Source of the DNA: Betaproteobacteria bacterium
GTDB taxonomy: Bacteria > Pseudomonadota > Gammaproteobacteria > Burkholderiales > UBA6910
Assembly: GCA_016183615.1 (NCBI GenBank)
Contig: JACPEG010000018.1
Span: forward strand, 1-40,707
Reading direction: 5' to 3'
DNA: 40,707 bases
The position numbers and the translations under genes are program-made. Shown piece after piece: positions 1 to 10,013 of the stretch. How positions within the stretch are numbered: position 1 is the stretch's first letter; each line of letters opens with the position of its first letter. The notes below the pieces were generated by a model. The model did no database searches. It had not been told where the DNA came from and worked only from the letters and a program-made list of their open reading frames with translations.

Positions 1-137
1 GCTGTCGCTTCGCTGAATTGGCCATCTAAACATGATGCCGAATTCAAGCACCTTACGAAACCCCTGCAAGCCAATATCCATGCGGCTTCCAGCCACATTT
101 CCCTCTAGAATTACCCACTCGATTTCCTGATGAGCCA

Positions 138-170
138 ATAAAAAAGGCGCCCCGAAGAGCGCCTTTTTTC
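138..170 (-). terminator. Rho-independent terminator of rpoH
   Basis: A GGCGC/GCGCC stem (146-150 with 159-163) with an 8-base loop is flanked by A and T runs on both sides, so on the minus strand it ends in a run of T. It starts 15 bases past the rpoH stop codon. The symmetry means it could also stop transcripts coming from the left on the plus strand. Confidence 0.85.
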
Positions 171-184
171 CGGAGTGATACAGG

Positions 185-1048
185 CTACGCGGCTTCGCCC
201 ATGGCGGCGCGCATTTTCTGCATCGCCTTCTGCTCGATCTGGCGGATGCGCTCCGCCGAGACCTTGAACTCCGCGGCCAGGTCGTGCAGCGTCGCCTCGT
301 CGCCTTCCCGGAGCCAGCGCGCCTCGATAATGCGGCGGCTGCGGGCATCCAGGGTCTTCAGGGCCTTCTGCAGCCCTTCGTGGCGCAGGCGCAGGGTCTG
401 CTCGGTTTCCAGCAGCCGCGCCGGCTCGGGCGCCGCGTCGGCCAGGTAGGAAATGGGACTGAAGCTGTCCTCGTCGTCATCCGCGGCAGGCTCCAGGGAA
501 ATGTCCTGGCCGCTCATGCGGGTTTCCATCTCCACCACGTCCTCGGGCTTGACGCCAAGCTGCTTCGCCATCGACGTCACTTCGTCCAGGTTGAGGGGGC
601 CGAGGTCCTGCTTCATGCTTCGCAGGTTGAAAAACAGCTTGCGCTGGGCCTTGGTGGTGGCGACTTTCACCAGCCGCCAGTTCTTGAGGATGAATTCGTG
701 GATTTCGGCCTTGATCCAGTGCACGGCGAACGACACCAGCCGCACGCCGCGCTCCGGGTCGAAGCGCTTCACCGCCTTCATGAGACCGATGTTGCCTTCC
801 TGGATCAGGTCCGCCTGGGGCAGGCCGTAACCGAGGTAACCCCGGGCGATGGCGACCACCACCCGAAGATGGGACAGCACCAGCTGGCGCGCCGCCTCAA
901 GATCGTCCTCGTCGCGGAAGCGACGCGCGAGCCGCGTTTCTTCCTCCTGAGTGAGGATGGGGAAACGATTCACCGCCTGGACATAGCTCTCCAGGCTTCC
1001 CGTGGCCGAAGGCAGGGCCGGAAATGTCAGGGCTAAGGCATTGGACAT
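185..1048 (-). CDS. rpoH: RNA polymerase heat-shock sigma factor RpoH (sigma-32)
   Basis: Sigma factor that directs RNA polymerase to heat-shock promoters (chaperones and proteases). The protein has 287 residues, the usual size. Region 1.2/2 runs from about residue 18 to 125 and includes the core-binding segment DLIQEGNIGLMKAVKRF; the RpoH box QRKLFFNLR lies at 135-143, which separates it from RpoD and RpoS. Region 4 with its helix-turn-helix is at about 225-282. It is the last gene of the classical ftsY-ftsE-ftsX-rpoH block but is separated from ftsX by 99 bases that hold its own promoter and a CIRCE operator. The start has a good GGGAGG ribosome site. Identity is secure. Confidence 0.97.
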   Translation of the reverse strand: MSNALALTFPALPSATGSLESYVQAVNRFPILTQEEETRLARRFRDEDDLEAARQLVLSHLRVVVAIARGYLGYGLPQADLIQEGNIGLMKAVKRFDPERGVRLVSFAVHWIKAEIHEFILKNWRLVKVATTKAQRKLFFNLRSMKQDLGPLNLDEVTSMAKQLGVKPEDVVEMETRMSGQDISLEPAADDDEDSFSPISYLADAAPEPARLLETEQTLRLRHEGLQKALKTLDARSRRIIEARWLREGDEATLHDLAAEFKVSAERIRQIEQKAMQKMRAAMGEAA

Positions 1049-1057
1049 ACGCTTTTT

Positions 1058-1064
1058 ACCTCCC
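1058..1064 (-). promoter_or_regulatory. rpoH ribosome binding site
   Basis: The minus strand reads GGGAGGT ten bases before the rpoH ATG. It lies so close to the predicted -10 element (1071-1076) that the transcript leader would be only about 16 bases long, starting at or just before this site. Confidence 0.6.
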
Positions 1065-1070
1065 GCTCGA

Positions 1071-1100
1071 ATATTAGCACTCCACGCATTCGAGTGCCAA
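1071..1100 (-). promoter_or_regulatory. CIRCE operator (HrcA site) overlapping the rpoH promoter
   Basis: On the minus strand 1100-1074 reads TTGGCACTC, then nine bases, then GAGTGCTAA: the CIRCE layout 9-9-9 with a single mismatch from the TTAGCACTC-N9-GAGTGCTAA consensus bound by the HrcA repressor. A sigma-70-like promoter can be drawn through it, TTGGCA (1095-1100), an 18-base spacer, and TAATAT (1071-1076). A repressor sitting here would block it. HrcA itself is not in the window. Confidence 0.85.
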
Positions 1101-1147
1101 GCACCCCAAAAGTTCCGGGGGAGCGGTTTCCTAACTCATTGAAATCG

Positions 1148-2056
1148 TTACGCAGGATTGACTTGCTGTAAGTGTTTACTCACCGACAGCCAAGCCCCCA
1201 GCCAGCCCAGCCAGGCCGAAAATCCAAGCAGGCTCAGACTGTCCTGGAGCGGCAGGTGGCGGAGGTACAGGCTTGCGGCATAGAGCTGGGAAAGCTCCGA
1301 GAGGGGGCCGTTGAGCAGCGCCAGGAACGCCCCGATGACGACCCAGGCGGCAATCCCGCCCGCCAGCCCCTGCAGGGCCCCGAAATAGAGGAAGGGACGC
1401 CGGATGAAGCCGTCGGTGGCGCCGATCAGCTTGGCCACCTCGATTTCGTCCCGCTGGGTGAGCACCTGCAGCCGGATGGTGTTGAAGGTCACCGCCACCA
1501 GGGTAAAGGCCAGCAGGGTGGCGAGGGCCAGCACCGCCAGGCGCCCCAGCTGCAGCAGCGCATCCAGGCGCCGCGCCCAGGCGGTGTCGAGCTGCACATG
1601 CTCCACCTTGGGCCATTGCCGCAATTCCCGGGACAGGCGCTCGAGGGCGTCGGCGGCCCCGCTCCTGGCGTCTACCACGAAGGCGTCGGGCAGTGGATTC
1701 TGCTTGAGGCTTTCCACCACGTCGGCAAGCCCGGCGTTGCGCTTGAGATCGGCAAGGGCCTGGTCCCGGGGCACGAAGCGGTAGCGCTTTACTTCCGGAT
1801 GACTCTTGAGCCGCGCCTCGGTTTTTTCGACGTCGCTCCTGGCGGCGTCCAACGCGAGAAACAGGCTCACCTGGGGCGCGCTGTTGACCTGGCCCGACAG
1901 CGCCTGCAGGTTTTCCAGCAGCACGTAGGCGCCCGCCGGGAGGCTCAGCGCGATCCCCATGACCAGGATGTTGAGCAGGCTTGCCACCGGCGCGCGCACC
2001 AGGCGCCGCAGGGTGAAACCCATGGCCTGGGCGTGCTGGACGATCCAGCCCTTCAT
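1148..2056 (-). CDS. ftsX: Cell division ABC-type protein FtsX
   Basis: Inner-membrane partner of FtsE; the pair controls septal peptidoglycan hydrolases through periplasmic activators. The 302 residues show the family layout: a cytoplasmic start, one membrane helix at about 25-47, a periplasmic domain at about 55-165, and three C-terminal helices near 172-192, 224-249 and 275-292. The segment with EIEVAKLIGATDGFIRRPF (204-222) is the conserved cytoplasmic loop that contacts FtsE. Its ATG overlaps the ftsE stop as ATGA, so the two are translationally coupled. Confidence 0.96.
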   Translation of the reverse strand: MKGWIVQHAQAMGFTLRRLVRAPVASLLNILVMGIALSLPAGAYVLLENLQALSGQVNSAPQVSLFLALDAARSDVEKTEARLKSHPEVKRYRFVPRDQALADLKRNAGLADVVESLKQNPLPDAFVVDARSGAADALERLSRELRQWPKVEHVQLDTAWARRLDALLQLGRLAVLALATLLAFTLVAVTFNTIRLQVLTQRDEIEVAKLIGATDGFIRRPFLYFGALQGLAGGIAAWVVIGAFLALLNGPLSELSQLYAASLYLRHLPLQDSLSLLGFSAWLGWLGAWLSVSKHLQQVNPA

Positions 2057-2706
2057 GGCAGGAGCGCTCCGCGAGCGAGCCGGATCACCCGGGGCTTCAT
2101 GCGCTCCAGCACGGCTTCATCGTGGGTCGCGATCAGGACGGTGACGCCCACCTGGTTGAAGGCCCGGAAGATGTCCATGATCTCCGATGCGTAGGCGGAA
2201 TCCAGGTTGCCGGTGGGCTCGTCGGCGATCAGGATCGAGGGCCGCGACACCACGGCACGGGCGATGCACAGCCGCTGCTGTTCGCCGCCGGACAGCGTGA
2301 TCGGATAGGCCCTCTCCTTTTCCAGCAGCCCGACCTTGTCGAGGGCCGCCCGCGCCCGGCGCGCCGCCTCCCTGGTTTCGAATCCGCCGATGGCCAGGGG
2401 CAGCATCACGTTGTCGAACACGCTGCGGTCGAACAGCAGCTTGTGATCCTGGAACACCAGCCCGAAGTTGCGCCGCAGATAGGGCACGGCGCCCGGGCGC
2501 ATGGCCCCCACGTTCTGGCCGCTCACCAGCAGGCTGCCGCTGGTGGGGCGCTCGATGGCGGGAATCAGCTTGAGCAGCGTGCTTTTGCCGGCGCCCGAGT
2601 GGCCGGTGATGAACACCATCTCGCCGCGCTCGACGCTGAAGCTGATGTTCTTCAGGGCCTCGAAGCCGCCGGGGTAGCGCTTGTTGACCTGGCTGAAACT
2701 GATCAA
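2053..2706 (-). CDS. ftsE: Cell division ATP-binding protein FtsE
   Basis: ATPase of the FtsEX complex at the division septum. It has 217 residues with Walker [10 protein letters not shown] (35-43), the ABC signature LSGGEQQR (138-145) and Walker B/D-loop ADEPTGNLD (161-169), all intact. It overlaps ftsX by four bases. The gap to ftsY upstream is 154 bases and is almost filled by an inverted repeat, so transcription may or may not continue from ftsY. Confidence 0.97.
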   Translation of the reverse strand: MISFSQVNKRYPGGFEALKNISFSVERGEMVFITGHSGAGKSTLLKLIPAIERPTSGSLLVSGQNVGAMRPGAVPYLRRNFGLVFQDHKLLFDRSVFDNVMLPLAIGGFETREAARRARAALDKVGLLEKERAYPITLSGGEQQRLCIARAVVSRPSILIADEPTGNLDSAYASEIMDIFRAFNQVGVTVLIATHDEAVLERMKPRVIRLARGALLP

Positions 2707-2734
2707 TTTGGATCGGCCTAATGGAAAAGCTCTA

Positions 2735-2846
2735 ACCGCGGAGGACGCAGAGTACGCGGAGGAAACCCATTACCGACAGGATTGAGCGTATGGTTCGAAC
2801 GCGAAGGGTCATGTTCTTCGTCGAATTCCTCCGCGCCCTCCGCGGT
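2735..2846. repeat. Dispersed inverted repeat, family A (copy 1)
   Basis: Left arm begins ACCGCGGAGGACGCAGAG, right arm ends CCTCCGCGGTGA; the arms are imperfect reverse complements around a non-symmetric centre. It fills the space between ftsE and ftsY. Related copies lie at 6675-6815 and, degraded, at 19187-19298. No coding role is evident. Confidence 0.75.
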
Positions 2847-2860
2847 GATTGCTGTTGTTC

Positions 2861-3838
2861 TTATTCAAACAACGCCTCGACGAATTCCCGCGCATCGAAC
2901 GGCCGCAGGTCGTCGAGCCCCTCGCCCACGCCGATGAAGCGGATGGGCACCGGGCGCACGCGGGCGATGGCGGCGAGCACGCCGCCCTTCGCGGTGCCGT
3001 CCAGCTTGGTGACGATGAGGCCGGTGAGTCCCAGCGCCTCGTCGAAGGCCTTCACCTGCACCACGGCGTTCTGGCCGGTGTTGGCATCCAGCACCAGGAT
3101 GATTTCATGGGGCGCCCCGGGATCGGCCTTGGCGATGACCCGCTTCACCTTGCGGATTTCCTCCATCAGGTGCAGCTGGGTGGTGAGCCGCCCCGCGGTG
3201 TCGGCGAGCAGGATGTCGGTGCCGCGGGCGCGCGCCGCCTGCACCGCGTCGAAAATCACCGCCGCTGCGTCGCCGCCCTGCTGGGAAATGACCGCCACGT
3301 TGTTGCGCTCGCCCCAGACCGCCAGCTGCTCCCGGGCCGCCGCGCGAAAGGTATCGCCGGCTGCCAGCAGCACTGAGTGCCCCTCTGTCTGGAAATACTT
3401 TGCGAGCTTGCCGATGGAGGTGGTCTTGCCGGCGCCGTTCACCCCCGCCATCATGATGACGAAAGGCCTGGCGCCAGATACATCGAGGGGCTGCGCCAGC
3501 GGTGCCAGCAGTTCGGTGAGGGCCTGCTTGAGCGCGTCCTTGAGCTCACCCGAATCGGAAAGACCGTCGCGCTTCACCCGCCTGCGCAGGTCTTCCAGCA
3601 GAAACCCGGTGGCCTCGACGCCGACGTCCGCGGTGAGCAGCGCCGTTTCCAGCTCCTCGTACAGGGCCTCGTCGATTTTGGCGTGGGCCCCGAACAGACC
3701 GCCGAGCTGGCGCCCCAGGTTCTCCCGGGTGCGGGCGAGGCCCTGCCGCAGCCGCCCCGCCCAGCCTGCGGGCGGAGTTTCGGCCGGGGGCCGATCCGGC
3801 GTGGCGCCCTCCTTGCTGCCCTTGAAGAAACTTAGCAT
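2861..3838 (-). CDS. ftsY: Signal recognition particle receptor FtsY
   Basis: GTPase that receives ribosome-SRP complexes at the membrane for co-translational insertion. 325 residues: a short acidic/basic A region (1-50), the N domain (about 50-115) and the G domain. GTPase motifs: G1 GVNGAGKTT (132-140), the DTFRAAAREQL segment (162-172), G3 DTAGR (213-217) and G4 TKLD (277-280), followed by GTAKGG. The A region is much shorter than in Escherichia coli, as is common outside the enterics. Divergent from the M16 peptidase pair, with a 98-base shared upstream region. Confidence 0.97.
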   Translation of the reverse strand: MLSFFKGSKEGATPDRPPAETPPAGWAGRLRQGLARTRENLGRQLGGLFGAHAKIDEALYEELETALLTADVGVEATGFLLEDLRRRVKRDGLSDSGELKDALKQALTELLAPLAQPLDVSGARPFVIMMAGVNGAGKTTSIGKLAKYFQTEGHSVLLAAGDTFRAAAREQLAVWGERNNVAVISQQGGDAAAVIFDAVQAARARGTDILLADTAGRLTTQLHLMEEIRKVKRVIAKADPGAPHEIILVLDANTGQNAVVQVKAFDEALGLTGLIVTKLDGTAKGGVLAAIARVRPVPIRFIGVGEGLDDLRPFDAREFVEALFE

Positions 3839-3884
3839 CGGGGTCGGGTGTCAGAAGCTGGGTGTTTCGCGGAACTGCGGCGGC

Positions 3885-3890
3885 TATAAT
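3885..3890 (+). promoter_or_regulatory. Possible -10 element for the M16 peptidase genes
   Basis: A perfect TATAAT lies 47 bases before the chosen start of the first M16 gene, in the divergent ftsY/M16 gap. No good -35 hexamer is seen at 16-18 bases, so this is a weak promoter call. Confidence 0.4.
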
Positions 3891-3936
3891 GCGAAGCCGC
3901 AATTCTATTCCGTTTGCCAACCCCAAGGCTATAACA

Positions 3937-5319
3937 ATGACCCTCTACGGATCCTTTCCCCGGCGCTGGGCCGGAATTCTTGCCGTCGCGATGGTTGCCT
4001 GGATGCCGCTGGCGGCTCTCGCCAATCCCCACGAATTCCGCCTGAAGAACGGGCTGCGGCTCATCGTCAAGGAAGATCACCGCGCGCCGGTGGTGGTGAC
4101 CCAGATCTGGTACCGGGCCGGCTCCATGGACGAATTCAACGGCACCACCGGCGTGGCGCACCTGCTGGAGCACATGATGTTCAAGGGCACCAAGGGCGTG
4201 CCGGCCGGCGAATTCTCCCGCCGCATCGCCGCGGCCGGGGGCCGCGAGAACGCCTTCACCAGCCGCGACTACACGGCCTATTTCCAGCAGCTCCACAAGT
4301 CGAAGCTTGCGCTTGCCATGCAGCTGGAAGCGGACCGCATGCGCAACCTCATCCTCACCCGCGAGGAGTTCGAAAAGGAGATCAAGGTGGTGATGGAGGA
4401 GCGCCGGCTGCGCACCGAGGACCAGCCCCATTCGCTGGTGTACGAGAAGCTGATGGCGGCGGCCTTCCAGTCCCACCCCTACCAGCGTCCCATCATCGGC
4501 TGGATGAACGATCTGGAGAACATGACGGTGGGCGATGCCCGGGACTGGTACGGTCGCTGGTACGCTCCCAACAACGCCATCCTGGTGGTGGTGGGCGACG
4601 TGAATCCGAAAGGCGTGCTGGCGCTGGCCGAGCGCTATTACGGCGGCTTCGCGCCGCGGCCCCTGCCGGAGCGCAAGCCCCAGCAGGAGCCCCCCCAGGC
4701 CGGAATCAAGCGCCTCACGGTGAAGGCGCCGGCGGAGCTGCCCTATCTGCTGATGGCCTATCACGCCCCGGTGCTGCGGGACGCCGCCGCGGACTGGGAG
4801 CCCTACGCCCTGGAAGTGCTGGCCGGCGTGCTGGACGGCAACGCCTCGGCCCGGCTTCCCAAGAACCTGGTGCGCGACACGCGCCTCGCCCAGTCGGCGG
4901 GCGCGAGCTACGACGGCACCGCCCGCGGCCCCGGCATGTTTTTCCTGGATGGCGCCCCCAGCGAGGGCAGGAGCGTCGCCGAACTGGAGGTGGCGCTGCG
5001 GGCCGAAATCGACAAGATCGCGAAGGACGGGGTTACCGAGGAGGAGTTGAACCGCGTGAAGTCCCAGGTTGTCGCCGCCCAGGTGTACAAGCGGGACTCC
5101 ATGTTCTACCAGGCCATGGAGATCGGCCAGACCGAGATGGTGGGGCTGTCCTACAAGGACATCGATCTCATGGTGAAGAAGCTGCAGGAGGTGACGGCGG
5201 CCCAGGTGCAGGAAGTGGCGAGGAAGTACTTCAAGGACGACAGCCTCACGGTGGCGGTGCTGGACCCCCAGCCGCTCGACAAGAAGCGGGCACCGGCAGC
5301 GACCGGACTGCGCCATTGA
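3937..5319 (+). CDS. Exported M16 family zinc peptidase (active-type subunit)
   Basis: A 460-residue pitrilysin/processing-peptidase-like protein. A signal peptide covers about residues 1-29 (hydrophobic run ending in ALAN). The inverted zinc motif HLLEH (75-79) is intact, with the distal glutamate in the MEER segment near 154, so it should be catalytic. Two M16 half-barrels follow. I chose the ATG at 3937 because it directly precedes the signal peptide; an upstream start at 3862 would add 25 unlikely residues. It is followed after 35 bases by a second M16 gene lacking the zinc motif, so the two probably form a periplasmic heterodimer. The substrate is not known. Confidence 0.9.
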   Translation: MTLYGSFPRRWAGILAVAMVAWMPLAALANPHEFRLKNGLRLIVKEDHRAPVVVTQIWYRAGSMDEFNGTTGVAHLLEHMMFKGTKGVPAGEFSRRIAAAGGRENAFTSRDYTAYFQQLHKSKLALAMQLEADRMRNLILTREEFEKEIKVVMEERRLRTEDQPHSLVYEKLMAAAFQSHPYQRPIIGWMNDLENMTVGDARDWYGRWYAPNNAILVVVGDVNPKGVLALAERYYGGFAPRPLPERKPQQEPPQAGIKRLTVKAPAELPYLLMAYHAPVLRDAAADWEPYALEVLAGVLDGNASARLPKNLVRDTRLAQSAGASYDGTARGPGMFFLDGAPSEGRSVAELEVALRAEIDKIAKDGVTEEELNRVKSQVVAAQVYKRDSMFYQAMEIGQTEMVGLSYKDIDLMVKKLQEVTAAQVQEVARKYFKDDSLTVAVLDPQPLDKKRAPAATGLRH

Positions 5320-5354
5320 TTCGCGATCGAAGAATACGAAAGGAAACCTGAGCC

Positions 5355-6668
5355 ATGGCATTTCGCAAACTGCTGATCGCCTTCATCGCCCTGTGTGCCG
5401 CGCCGGCGGCCTGGGCCACCCTGCCCATCCAGCACTGGCAGACGTCCAGCGGCGCCCGGGTCTACTTCGTGGAAAACCGGGATCTGCCCATCCTCGACCT
5501 GAGCGTGGATTTTCCGGCGGGCAGCGGCGCGGACACCCCGGAGAAATCCGGCGTCGCCAGCCTGACCCGCAACCTGCTGCCAACCGGGGCGGATGGCCTC
5601 ACGGAGGATGACATCGCCAAGGCGATGGCCGATGTGGGCGCAGTTCTTGGCGGACGCTTCGACCAGGACCGGGCGGGGCTCGGCCTGCGCACGCTCTCCA
5701 GCGCGCGGGAGCGCAAGCAGGCGCTCGAGGTGTTCTCGCGGGTGCTGCAGAAGCCCGGGTTCCCGGAGAAGGTGCTGGAGCGGGAGAAGGCGCGGGTGAT
5801 CGCGGCCCTCAAGGAGTCGGAAACCAAGCCCGACTCCATCGTGGACCGGGCTTTCAACAAGCTGCTCTACGGCGATCATCCCTACGGCCTGCGGGGTTCC
5901 GGCGAGATCGACACGGTGTCGCGGATTCAGCGCGAGGACCTCGTTGCGTTCTACCGCGGCCGCTACCTGGCCGGCAGCGCGGTGATTGCCATCATGGGGG
6001 ATCTCAGCCGCGCCGAGGCCGAGGCGCTGGCGGAAGATCTGACGCGGGGCCTGCCCTCCGGGCGGGTGACCGCGACCGTGCCGGCAGTGAAGGCCCCGGC
6101 CCGGGAAACCGTGCAGCGCATTCCCCATCCGGCGACCCAGGCCCACATCAACATGGGCTATCCCGGCGTTACCCGCGACGACCCGGATTATTTTCCCCTG
6201 TACGTGGGCAACTACATTCTCGGCGGCGGCGGCTTCGTCTCGCGGCTCAACCAGGAAGTGCGGGAGAAGCGCGGCTTCGCCTACAGCGTGTACAGCTATT
6301 TCGCGCCCCTCAAGCAGCAGGGACCGTTCGAGATCGGGCTGCAGACCAAGAAGGAGCAGGCCGACGAGGCCCTGGGCCTGGTGCGCCGGACCGTCGACGA
6401 ATTCATCGCCAAGGGACCGACCGAAAAGGAGCTGCGCGCGGCCAAGCAGAACATCATCGGCGGCTTCCCGCTGCGCATCGACAGCAACAAGAAGATCCAC
6501 GAGTACCTGGCGTTGATCGGCTTCTACCAGCTGCCGCTCACCTATCTGGACGATTTCCTGCGCAAGGTGGGGCAGGTGACGGTGGCCGACATCAGGAGCG
6601 CGTTTTTCCGGCGCATCCGGCCCGACGCCATGGTGACCGTCATCGTGGGCGGCGCGGACGCAAAGTAA
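5355..6668 (+). CDS. Exported M16 family peptidase-like protein without zinc motif
   Basis: 437 residues with a signal peptide (about 1-21, ending AAWA). It aligns in layout with M16 peptidases, but the HxxEH position reads SLTRN (69-73), so it cannot bind zinc in the usual way. In this family an inactive subunit usually pairs with an active one, as in mitochondrial processing peptidase; the gene just upstream supplies that partner. The glycine-rich segment near residue 290 (YILGGGGFVSRLNQEVREK) is the substrate-holding loop typical of the inactive-type subunit. AAAGGA precedes the start. Confidence 0.9.
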   Translation: MAFRKLLIAFIALCAAPAAWATLPIQHWQTSSGARVYFVENRDLPILDLSVDFPAGSGADTPEKSGVASLTRNLLPTGADGLTEDDIAKAMADVGAVLGGRFDQDRAGLGLRTLSSARERKQALEVFSRVLQKPGFPEKVLEREKARVIAALKESETKPDSIVDRAFNKLLYGDHPYGLRGSGEIDTVSRIQREDLVAFYRGRYLAGSAVIAIMGDLSRAEAEALAEDLTRGLPSGRVTATVPAVKAPARETVQRIPHPATQAHINMGYPGVTRDDPDYFPLYVGNYILGGGGFVSRLNQEVREKRGFAYSVYSYFAPLKQQGPFEIGLQTKKEQADEALGLVRRTVDEFIAKGPTEKELRAAKQNIIGGFPLRIDSNKKIHEYLALIGFYQLPLTYLDDFLRKVGQVTVADIRSAFFRRIRPDAMVTVIVGGADAK

Positions 6669-6674
6669 GTTCTC

Positions 6675-6815
6675 ACCACGGAGGCACAGAGAAAAGCTTT
6701 TCAACGCAAAGACGCAAAGAACGCGGAGAAAAACAAGGCCTTTTGTCTTCGCGATCTTTGCGTCCTCTGCGTTTAATGCCTTTTTTGAAGTTCTCTGTGT
6801 CGCTGTGCCTGTGGT
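6675..6815. repeat. Dispersed inverted repeat, family A (copy 2)
   Basis: A 141-base imperfect inverted repeat. The left arm starts ACCACGGAGGCACAGAGAA and the right arm ends TTCTCTGTGTCGCTGTGCC then TGTGGT. Inside are nested arms with ACGCAAAGACGCAAAGAACGC. It fills the gap between the second M16 gene and rsmD and stops 13 bases before the chosen rsmD start. Confidence 0.85.
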
Positions 6816-6828
6816 AAATTCCCCTCCC

Positions 6829-8202
<1,374 letters not shown>

Positions 8203-8213
8203 CGGCTTTCTTT

Positions 8214-8243
8214 CGTCATTCCGGCGCAAGCCGGAATCCGGAT
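8214..8243. repeat. Dispersed palindromic repeat, family E
   Basis: CGTCATTCCGGC-GCAA-GCCGGAATCCGG forms a short hairpin with arms ATTCCGGC/GCCGGAAT. This resembles the very widespread CATTCC...GGAATCC interspersed element of proteobacteria. It lies between the convergent ferredoxin and mutM genes. Confidence 0.7.
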
Positions 8244-8284
8244 TTTCTCGCTGATCCCTTGACCGGCCGCCCGTCCGTGCCGGG

Positions 8285-9100
8285 TCATTTCTGGCAGCGC
8301 GGACAATAGAATGTCGATCTCTGCCCCTGCCTGATCCGGCGGATCGGCGTTCCGCACCTTAAGCACGGCTCGCCGGCGCGCTCGTAGACCTGGTACTGCT
8401 GTTGGAAATAGCCCGGAGTACCGTCGCTTTTCACGAAATCCCGCAGGCTGCTGCCGCCGGCCCGGATCGCCGCCCGCAGGGTACGCCTGATGGCTTCGGC
8501 CAGCTGCTCGTAACGGGACAGTCCGACGCGCCGGGCCGGGGTCTTGGGGTTGATCCCGGCCCGGAACAGCGCCTCATTGGCGTAGATGTTGCCCACACCC
8601 ACCACCAGGTGGCCGTCCATCAGGACCTGCTTGATGGCGGCACTGCGGTTGCGGGTCTGCCGGAACAGCCATTTCCCGGTCAGTGCGCCGGTGAGCGGCT
8701 CGGGGCCCAGGTCCCGGAGCAGCGGGTGCTTCAGGGGATCTCCGGCTTCCCACAGCACGGCCCCGAAGCGCCGCGGGTCTCGCAGCCGCATGAGCATGCC
8801 GCTGTCGAGAATCAGATCGAAGTGATCGTGCTTCTCCGCCGGTGTTCCCACCGGCAGCACGCGCAGGCTTCCGGACATGCCGAGATGCAGGATCAAGGTG
8901 CCCGGCTCGCAGCGCACCAGCAGGTATTTCCCCCGCCGCTCGATATCCCGGACCACGAGGCCGCGGACCATGCGGCCCAGATGGGGCGGAATCCGCCAGC
9001 GCAGCGCGGCGTTGCGCACCACCGCGCCCTCGATGCGCCGGCCGACCAGGTGGGCGGCGATGCCGCGGCGGGTGGTCTCGACTTCGGGCAGCTCAGGCAT
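8285..9100 (-). CDS. mutM: Formamidopyrimidine-DNA glycosylase MutM (Fpg)
   Basis: Base-excision repair enzyme that removes 8-oxoguanine and nicks the DNA. 271 residues beginning [13 protein letters not shown]; after Met removal Pro2 is the nucleophile and Glu3 the acid. The C-terminal zinc finger has cysteine pairs CLRC and CPRC with the [10 protein letters not shown] ending typical of the family. I start it at the ATG at 9100, since Pro2 must follow the first Met; a longer open frame upstream is not used. It follows the DUF4340 gene by 38 bases and may be read with the ABC operon. Confidence 0.97.
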   Translation of the reverse strand: MPELPEVETTRRGIAAHLVGRRIEGAVVRNAALRWRIPPHLGRMVRGLVVRDIERRGKYLLVRCEPGTLILHLGMSGSLRVLPVGTPAEKHDHFDLILDSGMLMRLRDPRRFGAVLWEAGDPLKHPLLRDLGPEPLTGALTGKWLFRQTRNRSAAIKQVLMDGHLVVGVGNIYANEALFRAGINPKTPARRVGLSRYEQLAEAIRRTLRAAIRAGGSSLRDFVKSDGTPGYFQQQYQVYERAGEPCLRCGTPIRRIRQGQRSTFYCPRCQK

Positions 9101-9138
9101 GGTGGTGAACGGGTGCGGGGTGGCGCGGCGCTGAGAGA

Positions 9139-9978
9139 TCAGCGCTTTTCCCTTGCGGGCAGGTTGAGCAGCGGAGCCCCGTTTTCCCGGGAAAAGTGGT
9201 ATTGCAGATTCTCGTCGGTGCGCACCAGAACCACCTCCGGCTCCCGGCGCAGGATGCGGAACGGCACCGCCCGGTCGTCCTTCAGCCGCAGAGTGAAGGA
9301 TTCTCCCTGGGGAGTTTTCGGCCCCCGCTCCACGGCGCCGGCACGGGCCGAGCGCCACTCCTGGACCCAGCGGTTGAGGTCGTCCTGGCTCAAATCGCTG
9401 CGCTCGGGGCTGACCGTCCATTTTCCGTCCACGCTGCGGATCGTGAACCCGGGCATTTCGAACGCCACCGGCGATTCCGGGTCGGCAAGGGGCTGGCGGC
9501 TCAGCCAGTCCTCGGCGCGAGCCGGAACCGCGGCGGCAAAGCGGGGCGCCACGAGGAAAACGCCGTCGCGCGTTCCGACATACTGTTCCTGGGAAACCGG
9601 GTTGCGCATGCCCAGCGCGAAGCGCTCGCCCTGCAGCGTGATGACCAGCGCGGGAGGGGCGAGCTCGAAACGCTGCAGGTCATCGGCGGCAAACCGCTGC
9701 CTGCTGGTGGCGCCGGTCAGGTCGAGCACGCGCTGCACCTTGAGCAATTCCACGCGCCCCGGGATGGGCGCGGTCATCGTCCAGCGGCCCGACCGTTTCC
9801 TGATTTCGAGTGCAGGCAACCCGGCGCGCTCGACGCGAAATTCCGTCACCTCGGAGGGATTCAGGCCGGACAACCGGTATTCCGGTCCGGTGCCGGGCCT
9901 GGGTTTCAGGAAGGCAAACAGCCCCAGCGCGGCCACCGCCGCAGCCAACGCCAGATTGAGGAGGATGCGCGATTTCAC
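9139..9978 (-). CDS. DUF4340 domain protein of a Gld-type ABC system
   Basis: 279 residues from the GTG at 9978, which places a single membrane helix (about residues 7-24) right at the start. The rest is a soluble beta-rich region with the DUF4340 pattern, e.g. [19 protein letters not shown] and [11 protein letters not shown], expected in the periplasm. DUF4340 proteins usually sit beside GldG-like proteins, as here. Another GTG at 10035 would overlap the upstream gene by 22 bases and is less likely. The biochemical role is unknown; an accessory part of the exporter is an inference. Confidence 0.8.
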   Translation of the reverse strand: MKSRILLNLALAAAVAALGLFAFLKPRPGTGPEYRLSGLNPSEVTEFRVERAGLPALEIRKRSGRWTMTAPIPGRVELLKVQRVLDLTGATSRQRFAADDLQRFELAPPALVITLQGERFALGMRNPVSQEQYVGTRDGVFLVAPRFAAAVPARAEDWLSRQPLADPESPVAFEMPGFTIRSVDGKWTVSPERSDLSQDDLNRWVQEWRSARAGAVERGPKTPQGESFTLRLKDDRAVPFRILRREPEVVLVRTDENLQYHFSRENGAPLLNLPAREKR

Positions 9979-10013
9979 GGGACGTTTCCCGGAGCGCGGG
10001 CCGTGAGTGAGCG

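Noticed and set aside
1..141. Open frames at the left edge on both strands (plus frame to the stop at 106-108; minus frame from about 141 to the edge).
   Set aside because: Each is under 50 codons, without a ribosome site or recognised protein pattern, and they contradict each other. Not enough sequence to call a partial gene.
2790..5351. An 853-codon plus-strand open frame across ftsY and the first M16 gene.
   Set aside because: Its first part is antisense to ftsY and the rest is a shadow of the M16 gene; the product is Arg/Gly/Ser-rich with no domain.
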